From the NCBI RefSeq assembly GCF_028737215.1, contig NZ_JAQZAM010000014.1, positions 1 through 64,000 of the forward strand: 64,000 nt of DNA, read 5' to 3'. The DNA is from Actinomycetospora chibensis (lineage in GTDB: Bacteria; Actinomycetota; Actinomycetes; Mycobacteriales; Pseudonocardiaceae). Numbering within the stretch: the stretch's first letter is position 1; every line of letters starts with the position of its first letter. Position numbers and translations under genes: made by a program. Under the pieces are notes generated by a model, which saw nothing but the letters and a program-made list of their open reading frames with translations, was not told the origin of the DNA and did no database searches. Shown piece after piece: positions 60,040 through 64,000 of this stretch.

Positions 60040-61587
60040 ATGTATCCCGGCACCTTCGCCGCCACCCACCCCGACCGCCCCGCGGTGATCATGGCCGAGA
60101 CCGGCGAGGGGCTGACCTACCGCGAGCTCGAGGACGGCTCGGTGCGCCTGGCGCGCACGCTGCTCGACCACGGGCTGCAGCGCGGCGACGTCGTCGCACT
60201 GCTCAGCGACAATCACCCGCGGGTGTTCGAGGTCTACTGGGCCGCCCAGCGCGCCGGCCTGCTCGTCACCGCCGTCAACCACCACCTCTCCCCCGACGAG
60301 GCCGCCTACATCGTCGACGACTGCGGGGCCCGCGCCCTGGTGGTGTCCGCGGCGAAGGAGGAGCTCGCCCGGGCGATCGTCGACGCGACCCCCGGCGTGA
60401 CGCTGCGCCTCGCCTTCGGCGGCACGGTCGCCGGGCACCGGGACTACGACGAGGTCGTCGGCCCGCAGAGTCCCGAGCCGCTCGCCGACCAGCCCCGCGG
60501 CGGCGACATGCTCTACAGCTCGGGCACCACCGGTCGACCGAAGGGGATCAAGCCGAATCTCGTCGAACGTCAGATCGACGAGCCCGGCGACCTCTACATC
60601 GCGGTGTTCAAGCCGATGTACGGCTTCGACGAGGACACCGTCTACCTCTCGCCTGCGCCGGTGTACCACGCGGCGCCGCTGCGCTTCGGGGCCACGATCC
60701 AGTCCACCGGCGGCACCGTCGTGATGATGCACCGGTTCGACCCGGAGCAGGCCCTCGCCGCGATCGAGCGCTACCGGGTCACCCACAGCCAGTGGGTGCC
60801 GACGATGTTCGTGCGGATGCTCAAGCTGCCCGACGAGACGAAGCAGCGCTACGACGTCTCGAGTCTGCGCGTGGCGATCCACGCCGCCGCGCCGTGTCCC
60901 GTCGAGGTCAAGCAGGCCATGCTCGACTGGTGGGGCCCGGTGCTCTACGAGTACTACAGCTCGTCCGAGGCCAACGGGATCACGTTCATCAACCCGCAGC
61001 AGTGGCTCGAGCGGCCCGGCTCGGTCGGGGTGGCGGGCCTGGGCACGATCCACGTCTGCGACGACGAGGGCCGCGAGCTCGCCCCGCACGAGGTCGGCAC
61101 CGTCTACTTCGAGCGCGACCGCGTCCCCTTCGCCTACCACAACGACCCGGACAAGACCCGCGGCGCCCAGCACCCCGAGCACGAGACGTGGACGACCACG
61201 GGCGACCTGGGCTACGTCGACGAGGCCGGCTTCCTCTTCCTCACCGACCGCAAGAGCTTCATGATCATCTCGGGCGGCGTGAACATCTACCCGCAGGAGA
61301 TCGAGGACGTCCTGACCCTGCACGACGCGGTCTACGACGTCGCGGTGATCGGCGTGCCGGACGACGAGATGGGCGAGTCGGTGTTCGCCGTCGTCCAGCC
61401 CGCCCCCGGCACCGAGCCCACCGAGGCGCTCGCCGAGGAACTCCTCGAGCACGTGCGCGGTCGCATCGCGCGCTACAAGACGCCCCGGCGGCTGGTCTTC
61501 ACCGACGACCTGCCACGCACGCCGACGGGCAAGCTCGTCAAGCACCGCCTGCGCGAGCGGTACGCGGCGGGCGAGTTCGCCGCCTAG
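60040..61587 (+). CDS. acyl-CoA synthetase (FadD-like AMP-binding ligase)
   Basis: This 515-residue adenylate-forming enzyme activates carboxylic acids as CoA thioesters. The P-loop YSSGTTGRPKG is near residue 165, YYSSSEANG near 310, and the hinge block TGDLGYVDEAGFLFLTDRKSFMIISGGVNIYPQEIE near 395-430. The catalytic Lys lies in PRTPTGKLVKHRLRERY at the C-terminus. GAGGAG lies six bases before the ATG at 60040; an upstream GTG at 60019 is less likely. Chain length specificity is unknown. Confidence 0.93.
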   Translation: MYPGTFAATHPDRPAVIMAETGEGLTYRELEDGSVRLARTLLDHGLQRGDVVALLSDNHPRVFEVYWAAQRAGLLVTAVNHHLSPDEAAYIVDDCGARALVVSAAKEELARAIVDATPGVTLRLAFGGTVAGHRDYDEVVGPQSPEPLADQPRGGDMLYSSGTTGRPKGIKPNLVERQIDEPGDLYIAVFKPMYGFDEDTVYLSPAPVYHAAPLRFGATIQSTGGTVVMMHRFDPEQALAAIERYRVTHSQWVPTMFVRMLKLPDETKQRYDVSSLRVAIHAAAPCPVEVKQAMLDWWGPVLYEYYSSSEANGITFINPQQWLERPGSVGVAGLGTIHVCDDEGRELAPHEVGTVYFERDRVPFAYHNDPDKTRGAQHPEHETWTTTGDLGYVDEAGFLFLTDRKSFMIISGGVNIYPQEIEDVLTLHDAVYDVAVIGVPDDEMGESVFAVVQPAPGTEPTEALAEELLEHVRGRIARYKTPRRLVFTDDLPRTPTGKLVKHRLRERYAAGEFAA

Positions 61588-61594
61588 AGCCGGA

Positions 61595-61759
61595 CTAGAA
61601 CAACGACTCGAAGAACGTCGCGATCGACGCCAGCGCGTTGCCGATGATCGTCAGGATCGACTGGACGACGTCGGCCGCGCCCACGGGTTGGGCGATCACG
61701 AAGTAGAGCAGGACGGCCACGACCACCACGATCAGGAACCGCCTCAAGCCTGAAGACAT
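61595..61759 (-). CDS. small single-span membrane protein, unknown function
   Basis: From ATG 61759 this is a 54-residue protein with one clear membrane helix (FLIVVVVAVLLYFVIAQP, residues 8-25) and an amphipathic C-terminal half (QSILTIIGNALASIATFFESLF). AGGGA lies close before the start. It is convergent with the acyl-CoA ligase and overlaps nothing. I recognise no family; small proteins of this type occur widely in Pseudonocardiales. Confidence 0.7.
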   Translation of the reverse strand: MSSGLRRFLIVVVVAVLLYFVIAQPVGAADVVQSILTIIGNALASIATFFESLF

Positions 61760-61926
61760 CTGTCCCTGCCGCTCCCGTGCACACCGGCTCCACGCCGCAT
61801 CTCCGGTCGGATGCGACGAGCACCGACCGTAACGCGAGCGCCCCACCCGAGGGTCCTCCTTCGACGGAGTGTCGCGAGGTCGCGCAAGATCGACGTGACG
61901 GCGCCGGCGCGGCACCATCCAGGACC

Positions 61927-62766
61927 GTGGACTCCTTCACGCGCGACGGCCTGCGCTTCGACGTCATCGAGCACGGTCCGGCGGACGGCACCCCGGTGCT
62001 GCTGCTCCACGGCTTCCCCCAGACCGCGGCGAGCTGGGAGCCCGTGGCCCGCCGCCTCGCCGACGCCGGTTACCGCGTCCTCGCCCCCGACCAGCGCGGG
62101 TACTCGCCGGGCGCCCGGCCCGCGGGGCGCCGCGCCTACCGCGTCGAGGAGCTGGCCGCCGACGCCGTCGCCCTCGTCGACGCGGCGGGCGGCGGACCGG
62201 TGCACGTCGTCGGGCACGACTGGGGAGCGATCGTGGCCTGGGCGCTCGCCGCGCTGCACCCCGAGCGGGTGCGCACCGTGACCGGGGTGTCCGTCCCGCA
62301 CCCCGCCGCGTTCCTGCGGGCGATGCGGTCGAGCAGGCAGGTCGCGCTGTCCTGGTACACGTACGTCTTCCAGCTCCCCGGGCTGCCGGAGCGGTTCCTG
62401 AGCCGCCCCGGCGCCCTGCCCCGGGTGTTGCGACGGACCGGTCAGACGGCGGAGCGGGCCCGGCGGGACGAGGCCGCACTCGCGTCCCGGGGCGGTCTGC
62501 GCGCGGCCGTGGCCGGGGGCGTCAACTGGTACCGCGCGACGCCGCTCTGGGAGCACCCCGGCCTGCCGATCCCCGTCGAGGCCCCGGCGCTGATGGTGTG
62601 GAGCGACGGCGACACCGCGGTCTCACGGGCGGCCGTCGAGGGCAACGCCGCGTGGATGCGCGGGCCTTACCGCCTCGAGGTGTTCTCCGGCGTCAGCCAC
62701 TGGATTCCGGACGAGGCGCCGGACCGGCTCGCGGATCTCGTGCTGGAGCACGTCGCCGAGCGGTGA
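61927..62766 (+). CDS. alpha/beta hydrolase, epoxide hydrolase-like
   Basis: This 279-residue protein has the layout of epoxide hydrolases and haloalkane dehalogenases. The HGFPQTAASWEPVARRL oxyanion segment is followed by APDQRGYSPGARP. The elbow GHDWGAIVAW carries the nucleophilic Asp, the SVPHPAAF block follows, and the C-terminal acid and histidine are in SDGDTAVS and GVSHWIPDEAPDRL. Asp rather than Ser at the elbow favours hydrolysis of epoxides or halides over esters. GTG 61927 has only a weak AGGA upstream, and an in-frame GTG or ATG further up cannot be excluded. Confidence 0.85.
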   Translation: MDSFTRDGLRFDVIEHGPADGTPVLLLHGFPQTAASWEPVARRLADAGYRVLAPDQRGYSPGARPAGRRAYRVEELAADAVALVDAAGGGPVHVVGHDWGAIVAWALAALHPERVRTVTGVSVPHPAAFLRAMRSSRQVALSWYTYVFQLPGLPERFLSRPGALPRVLRRTGQTAERARRDEAALASRGGLRAAVAGGVNWYRATPLWEHPGLPIPVEAPALMVWSDGDTAVSRAAVEGNAAWMRGPYRLEVFSGVSHWIPDEAPDRLADLVLEHVAER

Positions 62767-62773
62767 GGTAGGG

Positions 62774-62839
62774 GGTTCCGGGAGCGCGGGGGGATGCGCT
62801 CCCGGAACCATGGTCGGCCGAGGGGGGCGCGGCCGACCA
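62774..62839. terminator. two tandem hairpins behind the hydrolase
   Basis: A perfect 14-bp stem (GGTTCCGGGAGCGC, positions 62774-62787 and 62796-62809) is followed directly by a 10-bp stem (TGGTCGGCCG, 62811-62820 and 62830-62839). They lie between convergent genes and can serve both. Confidence 0.75.
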
Positions 62840-62903
62840 CCCCATGTTACGACCGGATTGCCGTTCTCAAGGGTGCGTTATGCCACCCCCGGTGAACGGT
62901 CCT

Positions 62904-63272
62904 TCAGCCGACGAGGTCGAGCCGGCGGTCCCCGCGGTGTCCGAGGGCGATGTCCGGGGGAGGTGTGTGGTCATCGCCAGGGAGGAAAGGGCGATCGGAT
63001 CTCCCGTGTCGCAGCAGGGAGTTCCGGTGCGCCACGATCGCGGTTGCCAGCGCCTGGGCGTGGGACTCGGCGTCCGGGGCGTCCTCACCCGAGACCCGCT
63101 CCACCGCGCGGCCCAGCACCTCCGCCAGGCGGGCGAGCTCGTCGAGCACGTCCGCGGACCAGGTGAAGTGGTCCGTACCGTCCGGTCGCAGCGTCCGCCC
63201 GTGGTCGTCGAGGTGCCGGAGCGCCTCGGTGGCTTGCCGGGCGAGCGCGACGCCTGTGTTCTCAACCGTCAC
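62904..63272 (-). CDS. conserved hypothetical protein
   Basis: From GTG 63272 this is a 122-residue protein. It looks helical (GVALARQATEALRHLDDHG, ADVLDELARLAEVLGRAVERV) with a polar C-terminus. Similar short proteins with an N-terminal ENTGxALARQATEAL pattern are frequent in Pseudonocardiales, but I know no function. The ribosome-binding site is weak and the start could be elsewhere. No membrane segment is seen. It is divergent from the CGNR gene. Confidence 0.7.
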   Translation of the reverse strand: MTVENTGVALARQATEALRHLDDHGRTLRPDGTDHFTWSADVLDELARLAEVLGRAVERVSGEDAPDAESHAQALATAIVAHRNSLLRHGRSDRPFLPGDDHTPPPDIALGHRGDRRLDLVG

Positions 63273-63374
63273 GACGCTGCTGTACCCGGCGCCCGGCGGG
63301 ACGACGCGCCCCGAGGCGCACGAGGCGTCGCAGTACCCCGGGCGGTCGATCGGCGGTCGCCCAACCCTCAGGGG

Positions 63375-63380
63375 TATAAC
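63375..63380 (+). promoter_or_regulatory. candidate -10 box for the CGNR gene
   Basis: TATAAC lies 39 bases before the GTG start of the CGNR protein, in an otherwise GC-rich spacer. The -35 region is not convincing. Confidence 0.35.
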
Positions 63381-63418
63381 CTCGCTTCACCGATTACGTG
63401 ACGCGGAGGAGGTGCAGG

Positions 63419-64000
63419 GTGCGGGTCGATCTCGACGACTACGTGAGCGGCGCGACCCTGGCGACGGAGCTGGTCAACACCGCGCCCGGGGTCTGGCACG
63501 GCGAGGACCAGCTCGACGGCGTCCCCGCGTTGACCCGGTTCCTCGTCGAGCACGGCGTCGCGACGGACCACGAGCCGACGGTCGACGACCTCGAGGCGGT
63601 GCGGGCGCTGCGCGCGCCCGTGCGCGAGGCGATCGAGGCGGGCGAGCGACCGGACGGCCAGGCCGACGTGGCGGCGCTCGCCGGGGCGCTGGTCGCCCGG
63701 GCGGGCGGACCGCCGTCGCTCACGCGCGACGACGGCGGGCGGTGGCGGTGGTCGGTCGCGCCACGACCGGACGCCACGCTGGCCGAGCGGCTCGCACTCC
63801 TGGCCGGGGTCGGCCTGCTGGGCGTGGTGCGGGTGCTCGACGCCGATCGCTTCCGCGACTGCGCGTCGCCGACCTGCTCGGGGGTCTTCGTCGACACCAG
63901 CCGTGCCGGTCGACGGCGATACTGCATGCCGGAGCTCTGCGGGAACCGCGCCCATGTGGCCGCGCATCGCGAGCGGCGCCGGGCGGGGATGAGGGAGAGG
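63419..64000 (+). CDS. CGNR zinc-finger protein, cut by the window end
   Basis: The frame opens at GTG 63419, with GGAGGAGG seven bases upstream, and stays open to the last base (194 codons, no stop). The N-terminal part matches the ABATE-type stress-response domain (ATLATELVNTAPGVW, FLVEHG, LEAVRALRAPVREAI). The C-terminal CGNR finger is seen as CASPTCSGVFVDTS then YCMPELCGNRAHVAAHRERR, with four cysteines that could bind zinc. Such proteins are thought to be transcription regulators. Little beyond this point is expected. Confidence 0.9.
   Translation, partial: MRVDLDDYVSGATLATELVNTAPGVWHGEDQLDGVPALTRFLVEHGVATDHEPTVDDLEAVRALRAPVREAIEAGERPDGQADVAALAGALVARAGGPPSLTRDDGGRWRWSVAPRPDATLAERLALLAGVGLLGVVRVLDADRFRDCASPTCSGVFVDTSRAGRRRYCMPELCGNRAHVAAHRERRRAGMRER

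Overview
The window is very GC-rich, with G or C at nearly every third codon position. Many starts are GTG or TTG, and many genes overlap by 1 to 4 bases. This points to a high-GC actinomycete. The gene order and protein features (tRNA-Trp next to secE-nusG, a hadA-hadB-rpmG block beside tRNA-Met and tRNA-Thr, a complete mce lipid-import operon with its Mkl ATPase between rplL and rpoB, long acidic N-terminal tails on NusG and S17) fit the Pseudonocardiales (Pseudonocardia or Actinomycetospora type). The family assignment is inference; no 16S gene is present.

Region 1 (1-15,759, minus strand) is the translation core. Read in the direction of transcription it runs rpsL-rpsG-fusA, tuf, then the S10 operon (rpsJ-rplC-rplD-rplW-rplB-rpsS-rplV-rpsC-rplP-rpmC-rpsQ) and the spc operon (rplN-rplX-rplE-rpsN-[87-aa ORF]-rpsH-rplF-rplR-rpsE-rpmD-rplO), with secY expected beyond base 1. 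The main surprise is an 87-codon reading frame between rpsN and rpsH that overlaps both neighbours by four bases.

Region 2 (15,760-23,660) holds rpoB-rpoC, both with TTG starts. A recognisable rpoB promoter lies upstream, and a long terminator plus two similar hairpin modules lie downstream of rpoC.

Region 3 (23,661-37,415) is an 11-gene mce operon: mkl ATPase, yrbEA, yrbEB, mceA-F and two Mce-associated membrane proteins. It would encode a lipid or sterol importer. The ATPase has a very long low-complexity tail, and the first Mce-associated gene lacks an ordinary start codon.

Region 4 (37,416-45,435) carries rplJL, rplKA, nusG, secE, tRNA-Trp, a divergent aminotransferase and SGNH hydrolase, hadAB, rpmG, tRNA-Met and tRNA-Thr. 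The rplA terminator, a TAGACT box and an rplJ leader hairpin follow one another.

Region 5 (45,473-64,000) is accessory and rich in lipid metabolism. It has a GGDEF/EAL protein, cinA, and a tight minus-strand run (ferredoxin, ferredoxin reductase, P450, glycerol-3-phosphate acyltransferase, HAD-PlsC acyltransferase, WS/DGAT acyltransferase, two alpha/beta hydrolases). Together these could oxidise a lipid substrate and build or turn over neutral lipid. It is followed by a dienoyl-CoA isomerase-like crotonase, a TetR regulator divergent from an acyl-CoA ligase, an epoxide-hydrolase-like enzyme and a CGNR zinc-finger gene cut by the window end. A family of short imperfect palindromes recurs in the spacers of regions 4 and 5.
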